Positions 17,954 to 25,682 of a stretch of DNA of 42,460 nucleotides are shown here, piece by piece. The notes under the pieces were generated by a model, which did no database searches, had not been told where the DNA came from, and saw only the letters and a program-made list of their open reading frames with translations. The first letter of the stretch is position 1; the number at the start of each line of letters is the position of its first letter. This DNA comes from Paracoccaceae bacterium (GTDB lineage Bacteria; Pseudomonadota; Alphaproteobacteria; Rhodobacterales; Rhodobacteraceae), in the NCBI GenBank assembly GCA_030066175.1, contig JASJCC010000004.1, forward strand, positions 1 through 42,460, given 5' to 3'. Made by a program: the position numbers and the translations under genes.

Positions 17954-19521
17954 TCGCTGGTCTTTCGGCTTTGCGTCTTTCGGGTGGTGGTGCGGCTGGC
18001 GGTTTTGCTGCTGCGTTTCGTGGTTTTGCGCGGCGCGGATTTTGTCGTCGTCTTGGCGGTTTTTGCGGCCGCCTCTTCCGCCAGGGCCGCATCGGCGCGG
18101 GCGGCTTGCTCGAGGCTGAGATGCTGCAATTCATGCGCCGCCTGCTGCAACCGCGGTGTCAGTTTCTGCAACAGCGCCTCTTGTGTGGCCCGGGCCTGTT
18201 CCGAGGCCAGGAACCGGGCCTGCAGATCCTGAAGATCCGATTGCGCCAGCGCCTGCATCCGCAGCGCCACCGACAGATCCGATTTGGCGGTCTCGGTCTC
18301 GGCCCAAGAGGCCTCCAGCGCCTTGGTCTGCTGCACGTGTTGCGCCTCCAGCTCGGCAATCCGGGCCTGCTGCGCCTCCAGCGTCTGCGCCTGCGCGGCT
18401 TGTTGCGCTTCCAACGCGGCAATCCGCGCCTGACGGGTCTCCAGCGTTTGCGCCTGCTCGGCCTTCTGCCCATTCAGTTCGGCAATCTGGGCCTGCCGCG
18501 CCTCCAGCGTTTGCGCCTGCGCCGCTTCCTGCCCTTCCAACACGGCAATCCGGGCCTCGCGGGCTTCCAGCGTTTGCGCCTGCTCGGCTTGCTGCGTCTC
18601 TAACGCGGCAATCCGCGCCTGGCGGGCCTCCAGCGCCCTTGCCTGCTCGGCCTGTTGCACCTCTAGCTCGGCAATCCGCGCCCCAAGCGTCTCTGACTGT
18701 TCGGCCTTCTCCGCTTCCAGCGTGGCGATCCGGGCCGCCAGCGCCTCTGCCTGCTCCGCCCTCTGCGCGTCCAGCTCGGCGATCCGGGCCTGGCGGGCCA
18801 CCAGCGCCTCTGCCTGCTTGGCCTCCTGACCTTCCAACTCGGCCACCCGCGCCATTTGTGCCTCTGCCGTCGCGCGCACCTCCGCCAGCTCTTGCTGCAG
18901 CGCGCTCAGCGCCCGGCCGGCTGGGTCGATCTCAAACGACAGCAGAGGCCAATCGGGATCACTCTCCTCGACCGCCTGCACGGTAAAGTGTCGCGCGCGC
19001 ATCCAGGCGGTCAGCGCCGCCTGGTCGACACTGCCCTCAAAGGCCGGCTCGGCGCTGCAGCGCAGGCGCACTTGGGACAGCCGGTCGAGCGCCCCAGCCG
19101 CGTGCCAGCTTTCCAGGATATCGAGCTCGGAACCCGGCAAATCGATCGACAGCGTCACCGGTTCCGGCAGGTCGTCCACACGCTCCAAAAGCTGTGCCGC
19201 TGTCAGGATCTGCACCGGTTTGCGGTAGCGTGTCTTGAGACCCGGAAACAGGTCTTTCAGCGCCGGCGCCGGCGCGTGCAGGCTGCGCAGACCGGGAAAG
19301 TTGAACCCTTGCAAATCGGCCTGGCCCGGCTGCGTGCCAATCGCCGCGGCAATCACCGTGACACTTTCGGCGGTATCATAACGGCTTTGCAGCTCGTCTG
19401 CGCGGTCGGGATCGGGTTCGACCAGCACCACCCTGCCAAAGCCTTTCAGCTCCGCCTTCGGCGGGACCGTGCCGATGCAGACAAGACTGTCGGGCGGCGT
19501 CTCAGAAACCTGTCCTTGCAT
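17950..19521 (-). CDS. FkbM-like (degenerate) N-terminal domain followed by a long coiled coil and a basic Lys/Arg/Thr tail
   Basis: 523 aa; RVVLVEPDPDRADELQSRY...VTLSIDLPGSELDILESW pattern of FkbM proteins without a DxGxxxG loop; ~8 repeats of (R/Q)IAxLexQxAeQAxtLEARQA; C-term KTTTKSAPRKTTKRSSKTASRTTTRKTQSRK. Confidence 0.75.
   Translation of the reverse strand: MQGQVSETPPDSLVCIGTVPPKAELKGFGRVVLVEPDPDRADELQSRYDTAESVTVIAAAIGTQPGQADLQGFNFPGLRSLHAPAPALKDLFPGLKTRYRKPVQILTAAQLLERVDDLPEPVTLSIDLPGSELDILESWHAAGALDRLSQVRLRCSAEPAFEGSVDQAALTAWMRARHFTVQAVEESDPDWPLLSFEIDPAGRALSALQQELAEVRATAEAQMARVAELEGQEAKQAEALVARQARIAELDAQRAEQAEALAARIATLEAEKAEQSETLGARIAELEVQQAEQARALEARQARIAALETQQAEQAQTLEAREARIAVLEGQEAAQAQTLEARQAQIAELNGQKAEQAQTLETRQARIAALEAQQAAQAQTLEAQQARIAELEAQHVQQTKALEASWAETETAKSDLSVALRMQALAQSDLQDLQARFLASEQARATQEALLQKLTPRLQQAAHELQHLSLEQAARADAALAEEAAAKTAKTTTKSAPRKTTKRSSKTASRTTTRKTQSRKTSE
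18300..18870 (-). repeat. In-frame tandem repeats of 63 bp (21 aa) with 54-bp (18 aa) variants, encoding the coiled coil
   Basis: Recurring ggcaatccg-type anchor at 18355, 18418, 18481, 18544, 18607, 18670 (63-bp steps), then 18724, 18778 (54-bp steps), then 18841 (63). Confidence 0.9.
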
Positions 19522-19653
19522 CTATCATCTCTGTCATATTGCCGGGCCCGCACCGGGCCCCTGACTACGTGTCGCTTCGGCGTTGCATGCCATAGCCATG
19601 CGCAAGTGTGTAGCCCCCAAGCGCGCCGCGCCCGGCCGCCGTTTCGTCAGCTG

Positions 19654-20826
19654 TCACGACCGGGTGATTTTGCGCCGCACCGCTCGCATCGGTTCGGTGA
19701 TCCGCCACGAGCGCGAGCTGTAGACCGAGCTCAGCTCTTCCAGCGTGGCCTGCAGCGCCGCATGGGCCTCGGCGGCGCGGTCGAGCTGGTCTTTCTGCTC
19801 GGCCACTTGCGTGGTCAGCGCATCAAGACGCGCCTCGCGATCCAGCAAGGCCGTGCCCAGAACCGCCTCACGCTGTGCGCGCAGCTCTGTCTCCCTCACG
19901 GCGCGCTCTTGGGCCGGGACAAGAGCGGCGCGCAGCTGTGCGGCATCGTTGACCGCGCGCTGTTGTTCGCTCTGCTGCTGGCGGACGTCTTCGCGCAGCA
20001 GATCCCGTTCCGCCTCCAGCGCTGCCACCCGGGCGTCGGCCGCCTCAATGGCAAGCTGCGCGTCCTCCTGCAGCTGGCGGGCCTGCGCCTCGGCCTCCGA
20101 AAGGCGGCTCTGCAGCTGCGTATTCACGGTCTCCGCCATCTCGGTCTGTTCGCTGCTCTGCGCAAGCTGGTCCTGCAATTGCGTCAAGCCGGCGCGCAGC
20201 AGGTCGCGCTCTTCTTCCTGCCCGGCGCGCGGGTCTGCACCGCCCTGCAGCGCGGCCAGAATATCCCCGATCTCGGCTGGCGACAGCGGGCCGGTGCGGC
20301 CCGGTAGGGCCAGCATCGCCTCGAACTCGTCACCCATATCCTGCGCCGCTTCTGAGGATTGCAGCAGCAACGCCGCCAGCGCCTGCGACAGGCGCGGCGC
20401 CGCGGGCTTGGGCGCGGTTGGGATATCGGCCTTGCGGATCTTCAGGCCCAGCCGGTCGCGCAGCAATCCGGCCAGCGCGTCCGGCACCAGCGCATCGCGA
20501 TCCAGCAGCACAACCCGGCGGCGCGCCTGGCGCAGATCAGCCCGCAAAGCCGTGGCACGTTCGATCCAGGCCTGCAGCGCCTCTTGCGGCGCCATATCCG
20601 CCTCCAAAAGCTGCGCCAGCCCGGCGGCCGGGGCCAAAGACAGCACCAGCACCGGCTGCGTACCGGCCTGCTCTAGCGCATCGGACAGGCTTGGCAGCGC
20701 AACCACCTTGGCCGCCGGTTGCGCCACAGCCGCCAGGTCCTGCACAAGCGCCGGGACCGCCCCGTCATCGGGGCACACCACATATATCGTGCCGGCACCC
20801 ACCGGCTTTTGCGCCTTTCGCGCCAT
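19654..20826 (-). CDS. Coiled-coil protein with C-terminal SxSWRxTxPxR motif
   Basis: 390 aa from ATG 20826 (MARKAQKPVGAGTIYVVCPDDG); long Gln/Glu/Ala-rich helix; ends LEELSSVYSSRSWRITEPMRAVRRKITRS, a motif seen at the ends of coiled coils in glycan-locus proteins. Confidence 0.75.
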   Translation of the reverse strand: MARKAQKPVGAGTIYVVCPDDGAVPALVQDLAAVAQPAAKVVALPSLSDALEQAGTQPVLVLSLAPAAGLAQLLEADMAPQEALQAWIERATALRADLRQARRRVVLLDRDALVPDALAGLLRDRLGLKIRKADIPTAPKPAAPRLSQALAALLLQSSEAAQDMGDEFEAMLALPGRTGPLSPAEIGDILAALQGGADPRAGQEEERDLLRAGLTQLQDQLAQSSEQTEMAETVNTQLQSRLSEAEAQARQLQEDAQLAIEAADARVAALEAERDLLREDVRQQQSEQQRAVNDAAQLRAALVPAQERAVRETELRAQREAVLGTALLDREARLDALTTQVAEQKDQLDRAAEAHAALQATLEELSSVYSSRSWRITEPMRAVRRKITRS

Positions 20827-21091
20827 CGTCTGATCCTGCTGCTCTAAAAAACTGCGTCCTCTATAGGCTACCGCCCGGGGTCGATGCCACTGAAACCATA
20901 TTGGCCAAGCGTGATCCAGAGGGGGATAGGCCGAGTGTTGTTCTGACACCACGCCCGCCAATCCCGCCGGGCCCCGACCCGGCCGGGCCGGGCCGTGGTC
21001 TCGACAAAGCCGGCTGCTTGGCGCAGATATGACCGCATTACCCCCGCCTGCCCTGCGCCCCCGCGCCGGCCCCCGCCAAGAAGGACCCGCC

Positions 21092-21661
21092 ATGTCGCAT
21101 CTGGTCGAGCAGCACAGCACCACAACCCTGCACGATTTGCGCAAGGCGTCTTTTGACATGCAGGTCACAAACGGCCAGGCGCTGATCGACGGCGTCTATG
21201 TCGGCTGGGACGCCACCGGGCCCGAAGTCAGGATGACCGCCCGTTCAGCACCAGGACAGCTTTTGTCGATCGAGATGCAGACCGACAAAGTGCCAGGCTG
21301 GGTCGAGATTGCCATCTGGCTTGGCTGGGCCGGGTTTCTGGCGGATGACGTGTTCGGGGTTGTGGCCAAGCTTTCGGGCTGCGCGGGTCTGCAGCTGCCC
21401 CTGCTGGTGCGCACCGAACGTGACGAGACGCATGACGAAACCCTGTTGCAGGATGCCCTGACCGGCAGTGACACGCCGATGGCGCGCACCGCGCTGCATA
21501 CGATCGGACCGGACGAAACCTTTACCCGCGGCGATGGCGCCCATGCGCTTGTGCTGCGCCTGCCGCGGCGGGATCTGTCGCTTGATCTGCAGGATCTGCG
21601 GGTGTTTCTGATGCCGGCCTTCCTGGGCCTGCCGAAACCACCTGCGGCCGCCGCCCTGTAA
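21092..21661 (+). CDS. Conserved hypothetical protein, paralogous to CDS 3565-4098
   Basis: 189 aa from ATG 21092 (MSHLVEQHSTTTLHDLRKASFDMQ); same length class and C-terminal pattern as the 3565 protein. Confidence 0.75.
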   Translation: MSHLVEQHSTTTLHDLRKASFDMQVTNGQALIDGVYVGWDATGPEVRMTARSAPGQLLSIEMQTDKVPGWVEIAIWLGWAGFLADDVFGVVAKLSGCAGLQLPLLVRTERDETHDETLLQDALTGSDTPMARTALHTIGPDETFTRGDGAHALVLRLPRRDLSLDLQDLRVFLMPAFLGLPKPPAAAAL

Positions 21662-21693
21662 GCGCGCGCCCCGTCCGCCCGCGCGCCAGCCCG

Positions 21694-22716
21694 TCACTCG
21701 GCGCCGCGCCGGGTCCGCAGCCAGCCCAGAAACGCCTTGTCGGGATTGCTCAGCCGGCGCTTGCCGGTTGAGGCCCAGAACTGCCGCCACTCGGCCTCCA
21801 GCGCATAGACATCCGCGCCCGGCCAAAACGCCCGCGCCGCTGTCAGCGCATCCGGGCTCAAGAGAGGGCCCCCCGCGGACACCGACTCCAGCACCTCACC
21901 GCGGCGGGTAAAGCGGATCAGATCGCCCTCTTCTTCGGCCATCGCATAATCGGGCAAGGGATCGGCGGCGATCATCTTGCGCAACGCGGCGCGAAACACC
22001 CGCACCGGCGCGGTCGAGCCGGTCTTTTTGTGCAGCACCGCCACGCTGACGCGCCATTCGGACTGCCGGCCGCAATGTTTGCGCGCCAGCTCGTAAACCC
22101 GCCGCTCGAGCGGTTTGCGCAGGCGGAAATACTCCCGGCTCAGCGTCAGCACCGATTTTGCCAGCACCGCGCGATAGAGCCATTCGCTCAGTGTCACCGC
22201 GACCGAGATCATCCGCCCGCCCCGGCTGTGGCGGCGGATCTCCCAGGCCTCGATCAGGCCAAAGCCGCTGGTGGTCTCTTCGCCGCCGGTGGTCAGGTTG
22301 GTGGTGATGCGGGTGCCGGCGAGCCGCTCAAAGCCTTCGCGCAGCCGGGCATAGCTGTCGCCCGAAGTGTCGCGATTGGTGGCGACCAGCAGATCATGCG
22401 CCTTCAGCACCAGGTGGCGCGAGGTCTCACGCCCGGCATTCATCGCCGCCACCAGCTGGCTGATGCAATAGATCAGGATGTCCTTGTCATGGATCGTCGC
22501 GCGGCCTTTGACACTCGGGGTGACCTGCACCTCGATGCCGTTATGGGCATAGCTCAGGATCCGCCGATCCGGCCGCGTCGAGAGCGAAAAGACCGGATGC
22601 TCCATGGTGCCCAGATCGTCCTTGAGGCTGGCGCCAAAGATATCGCAGATGAAAAAATCCCCGGTGGGATGGCGATCGGGCATCAGCGCCCCTGCCCCGC
22701 GTTTTGCTGTCGCCAT
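21694..22716 (-). CDS. repA: Plasmid replication initiator, RPA family
   Basis: MPDRHPTGDFFICDIFGASLKDDLGTMEHPVFSLSTRPDRRILSYAHNGIEVQVTPSVKGRATIHDKDILIYCISQLVAAMN: RPA-type replicase signature. Confidence 0.93.
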   Translation of the reverse strand: MATAKRGAGALMPDRHPTGDFFICDIFGASLKDDLGTMEHPVFSLSTRPDRRILSYAHNGIEVQVTPSVKGRATIHDKDILIYCISQLVAAMNAGRETSRHLVLKAHDLLVATNRDTSGDSYARLREGFERLAGTRITTNLTTGGEETTSGFGLIEAWEIRRHSRGGRMISVAVTLSEWLYRAVLAKSVLTLSREYFRLRKPLERRVYELARKHCGRQSEWRVSVAVLHKKTGSTAPVRVFRAALRKMIAADPLPDYAMAEEEGDLIRFTRRGEVLESVSAGGPLLSPDALTAARAFWPGADVYALEAEWRQFWASTGKRRLSNPDKAFLGWLRTRRGAE

Positions 22717-22803
22717 GGTTCTGCCCGTCCTGCCCTGACCTCTGCCGCCCTGGCCCGTTTTGCCCCCGATTCCTTTCGGGGTTTCAGTGACACCAGCCTA
22801 GAG

Positions 22804-22812
22804 TTATCCACA
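22804..22812 (+). promoter_or_regulatory. DnaA box TTATCCACA
   Basis: Exact match to the consensus DnaA box, upstream of repA and adjacent to iterons. Confidence 0.8.
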
Positions 22813-22839
22813 GCCTGCGTCCAGCGCGCCACAGCATCC

Positions 22840-22905
22840 GCAACGGCGGATCAGAGTCACTGCAACGTCGGATCAGAGTCGCCTGGGCGTGGTTTCAGAG
22901 TCGCC
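22840..22905 (+). repeat. Iterons: three 22-bp-phased repeats with core TCAGAGTC
   Basis: GCAACGGCGGATCAGAGTCACT / GCAACGTCGGATCAGAGTCGCC / GGGCGTGGTTTCAGAGTCGCC; TCAGAGTC at 22851, 22873, 22895 (exact 22-bp spacing); inverted copy GACTCTGA at 22975-22982. Confidence 0.85.
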
Positions 22906-22925
22906 TTTGATCCCGCCCACGCGCA

Positions 22926-22959
22926 AAAACCCAACGCAATCAGGGTTTTGTAAAAACCC
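22926..22959. promoter_or_regulatory. Mutually exclusive hairpins AAAACCC / GGGTTTT / AAAACCC in the rep-par intergenic region
   Basis: AAAACCC 22926-22932, GGGTTTT 22943-22949, AAAACCC 22953-22959; the middle arm can pair with either side. Confidence 0.45.
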
Positions 22960-23134
22960 GCGCACCCCCGTAACGACTCTGATAACTTAAATCTAACTTG
23001 ATTTTTTTTCTCAGCCCCCCTGCTGCGGGCGTCTCACCGGTGGCAAAGCGCGGAATCTGCTTAGAAAATCGCTTGATGTGGCATCTTTTCTTCCATGTGC
23101 GGCGTTTTCAGGTATTCTGGCAAAAAACACGAAC

Positions 23135-24538
23135 ATGAGGCCCAGAATGCGAGCAGACGGAAAAGGGGCCCTGCCCCCTTATTTCAACATCGACCCGGAT
23201 CAGGCGCAAACCCTTCTGGGGGCCTCGGCCACCACGGCCGATTTTCAGCACATCGCCCAGGCCTGTGCTTCGGGGCGGGCGGATCTGGCCAGCCGCGGGT
23301 TGGAACAGACCGGCGCGCGCGAGTTGCGGCTCTTTTCCACCTGGGAAATCACCCGCTATCTGATCCCCGTCGCCACCGGCCATTTCCGCCGCGTGCTGAA
23401 ACAAAACCCCGATCTGCCGCAGGGCCGGTCCGAAACCCAAGGCGGCGCCAAGTGGTTCACCCTGGACGAGGTGCTGCGGCTGCGGGCGTTTTTCGGCTCC
23501 GAAGGCTCCAAGGCCAAGGAATACCTGCCCTACCGCCCCGCGGGTCAAAACGCCAAGCTGGTGGCGGTCGCCAATTTCAAAGGCGGCGTTGGCAAAACCT
23601 CGACCGCGGCGCATCTGGCGATGTCGGCCGCGCTGGATGGCTACAAGGTGCTGGTGATCGATCTCGACAGCCAGGGTTCGATGACTTCGATCTTTGGCGG
23701 CAGCGTCGAGGATGAATGGCAGACCGTGTTCCCGTTGATTGCCCGGCATTACGCCTCGCATCTGCGCGGCGAAAACCAGCGCCGGCTCGACCGGGGCGAG
23801 GCGCCCACCCCGCTCGACGATACGCTCAGCGACGCGCTGGAGATCCGCGCGCCCGATCTCATCCAATCCACCCATTGGCCCAACATCGATCTCATCGGCG
23901 CGCAGCTCAATCTCTACTGGGCCGAGTTCCAGATCCCGGTCTGGCGCATGGCCGCCCGGGGGTGGAAGCTGTGGGACGCGCTCACCGACAGCCTGGCCCA
24001 GGACGGGCTGCTGGATCGCTACGACATCATCTTTCTCGATACGCCCCCGGCCCTGGGTTACCTGACGATCAACGGGCTGGCCGCCGCCGATATCCTGCTG
24101 GTGCCCTTGGGGGCGTCGTTTCTGGAGTTCGACAGCACGGGGCGGTTTTTTGACATGTTGCACGCCACGTTCGGGTCGATCGAAGAGGCGGAAAACCTTG
24201 CCGCCCGCGCCCTGGGCCGCGACGGGCTGGCCTTTGAATGGGATGCGGTGCGCGCCGTGGTCACCCGCTATGACGGCACCCAACAGGCCGAACTTGCGGC
24301 TCTAATGCAGGCCTATCTGGGCCCCACGCTGTCCCCGCACCGGCAGGATTTCACCGCCCTGATCGGCCAGGCCGGTGAACAGGTCCAGGGCATCTACGAG
24401 GCCGATTACCGCGATTTCAACCGCGAAACCTATGTCCGCGGGCGCGAAACCTTTGATGCCACCTATGCCGCGTTCAAACAGCTTTTGGTGGGCGCCTGGC
24501 GGCAGGACGAGCTGGCCGCCCAGCAGGCCGCCGAATGA
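23135..24538 (+). CDS. parA: Plasmid partition ATPase ParA
   Basis: KLVAVANFKGGVGKTSTAAHLAMSAALDGYKVLVIDLDSQGSMTSIFG (deviant Walker A) and IIFLDTPPALGYLTINGLAAADILLVPLGASFLEFDS; start 23135 or 23147. Confidence 0.95.
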   Translation: MRPRMRADGKGALPPYFNIDPDQAQTLLGASATTADFQHIAQACASGRADLASRGLEQTGARELRLFSTWEITRYLIPVATGHFRRVLKQNPDLPQGRSETQGGAKWFTLDEVLRLRAFFGSEGSKAKEYLPYRPAGQNAKLVAVANFKGGVGKTSTAAHLAMSAALDGYKVLVIDLDSQGSMTSIFGGSVEDEWQTVFPLIARHYASHLRGENQRRLDRGEAPTPLDDTLSDALEIRAPDLIQSTHWPNIDLIGAQLNLYWAEFQIPVWRMAARGWKLWDALTDSLAQDGLLDRYDIIFLDTPPALGYLTINGLAAADILLVPLGASFLEFDSTGRFFDMLHATFGSIEEAENLAARALGRDGLAFEWDAVRAVVTRYDGTQQAELAALMQAYLGPTLSPHRQDFTALIGQAGEQVQGIYEADYRDFNRETYVRGRETFDATYAAFKQLLVGAWRQDELAAQQAAE

Positions 24539-24571
24539 CCGCCGCGCGCCGCCCCCACCCGGCCTTAACCC

Positions 24572-24600
24572 GTCTGGGGCAGCCTCCCCTGCCCGCAGAC
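24572..24600 (+). repeat. Imperfect palindrome/hairpin in the parA-parB intergenic gap
   Basis: GTCTGGGGCAG (24572-24582) cctccc CTGCCCGCAGAC (24589-24600): 11 bp pairing with a single bulged G. Confidence 0.6.
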
Positions 24601-24619
24601 CAGCCCAAGGACAGCCCAA

Positions 24620-25645
24620 ATGGCCAAGCGTAAACGCCTGACCCCCGCCAATCCGATGTTTCTCGATGCCGCCGCCGATGGCACCGCCCCTGCCCCGCAT
24701 GCAAGGGCGCCGATTGCCGATGTGGCCGCTGACAGCTCGGCCAGTGCCGCCTTGGCCGAAGTGGCCGATGAGTTGAACCGCGCCCGCGAAGACGGCCGGA
24801 TGCTGCTGCGCCTGCCGCTTGACCGGGTCGAGACCGGCTATCTGGTGCGCGACCGGCTGGTGGTCGAAGACGAAGAGATGCAGGCGCTGATTGCGTCGCT
24901 GCGTGAACGCGGCCAGCAAACACCGATCGAGGTCACCCCGCTGGAGGATGGCCGCTATGGCCTGATCTCGGGCTGGCGACGCTGTCAGGCGCTGGCCACG
25001 CTGCAGGAATGGGGCGCTGGCGATGGCACGGTTCTGGCGCTGGAACGCCGGCCCGACACCGCCGCTGACGCCTATCGCGCCATGGTCGAAGAAAACGAAA
25101 TCCGCGCCAATCTGAGCTATTTTGAACGCGCCCGGATCGTCGATGTGGCGGTGCAGCAAGGGGTCTATGAAAGCCATAAAAAGGCGTTACAGAGCCTGTT
25201 TAGTGCCGCATCGCGGGCCAAACGGTCAAAGATCGGCAGCTTTGTCATCGTGGTGCAGATGCTGGGGGATCGGCTGGGCTATCCGCAGGCCATCGGTGAA
25301 CGGTTGGGTCTGCGGCTGGCGCGGCTGATCGACCTTTATGAAGATCAGGCGCAAACGCTCTGCGTGGATCTGACGGTGGCGCAGTTCAACAGCGCCGAGG
25401 ATGAACAGGCCTTTTTGGGTCGCTGGGTGGCTGAGGCCGAAGCGTTTGAGCGTGGCCAGGATCGACCCTCTTCCAGCGCAAAACGTAATTCCAAGCCTGC
25501 TGCCACCCCCGCCGTGGAAAGCCGCCCCCTTCCCGATCTGCAGGCCCGCTTCCACCCCGGTGAGCAGCGGCTGGAACTCTCGGGCCCGGGCCTCACCGAA
25601 GCGCTGCACGACTCGCTTTTGGAATGGCTGGCCGATCAGCGCTAG
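24620..25645 (+). CDS. parB: Plasmid partition protein ParB
   Basis: LRLPLDRVETGYLVRDRLVVEDEEMQALIASLRERGQQTPIEVTPLEDGRYGLISGWRRCQALATL...MVEENEIRANLSYFERARI, ParB/Spo0J N-domain. Confidence 0.93.
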   Translation: MAKRKRLTPANPMFLDAAADGTAPAPHARAPIADVAADSSASAALAEVADELNRAREDGRMLLRLPLDRVETGYLVRDRLVVEDEEMQALIASLRERGQQTPIEVTPLEDGRYGLISGWRRCQALATLQEWGAGDGTVLALERRPDTAADAYRAMVEENEIRANLSYFERARIVDVAVQQGVYESHKKALQSLFSAASRAKRSKIGSFVIVVQMLGDRLGYPQAIGERLGLRLARLIDLYEDQAQTLCVDLTVAQFNSAEDEQAFLGRWVAEAEAFERGQDRPSSSAKRNSKPAATPAVESRPLPDLQARFHPGEQRLELSGPGLTEALHDSLLEWLADQR

Positions 25646-25659
25646 GGGCGTGGAGTCGG

Positions 25660-25682
25660 GCTGAAACAGTCTCTATTTCAGC
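25660..25682. terminator. Inverted repeat between convergent parB and rfbA
   Basis: GCTGAAA (25660-25666) / TTTCAGC (25676-25682), 9-nt loop, overlapping the rfbA stop codon; no clear T-tract. Confidence 0.35.

Noticed and set aside
18156-20307. + strand ORFs rich in Pro/Ala/Arg or Leu/Arg repeats (e.g. 17971-18603, 18156-18986, 18856-20307)
   Set aside because: Mirror images of the coiled-coil tandem repeats on the - strand.
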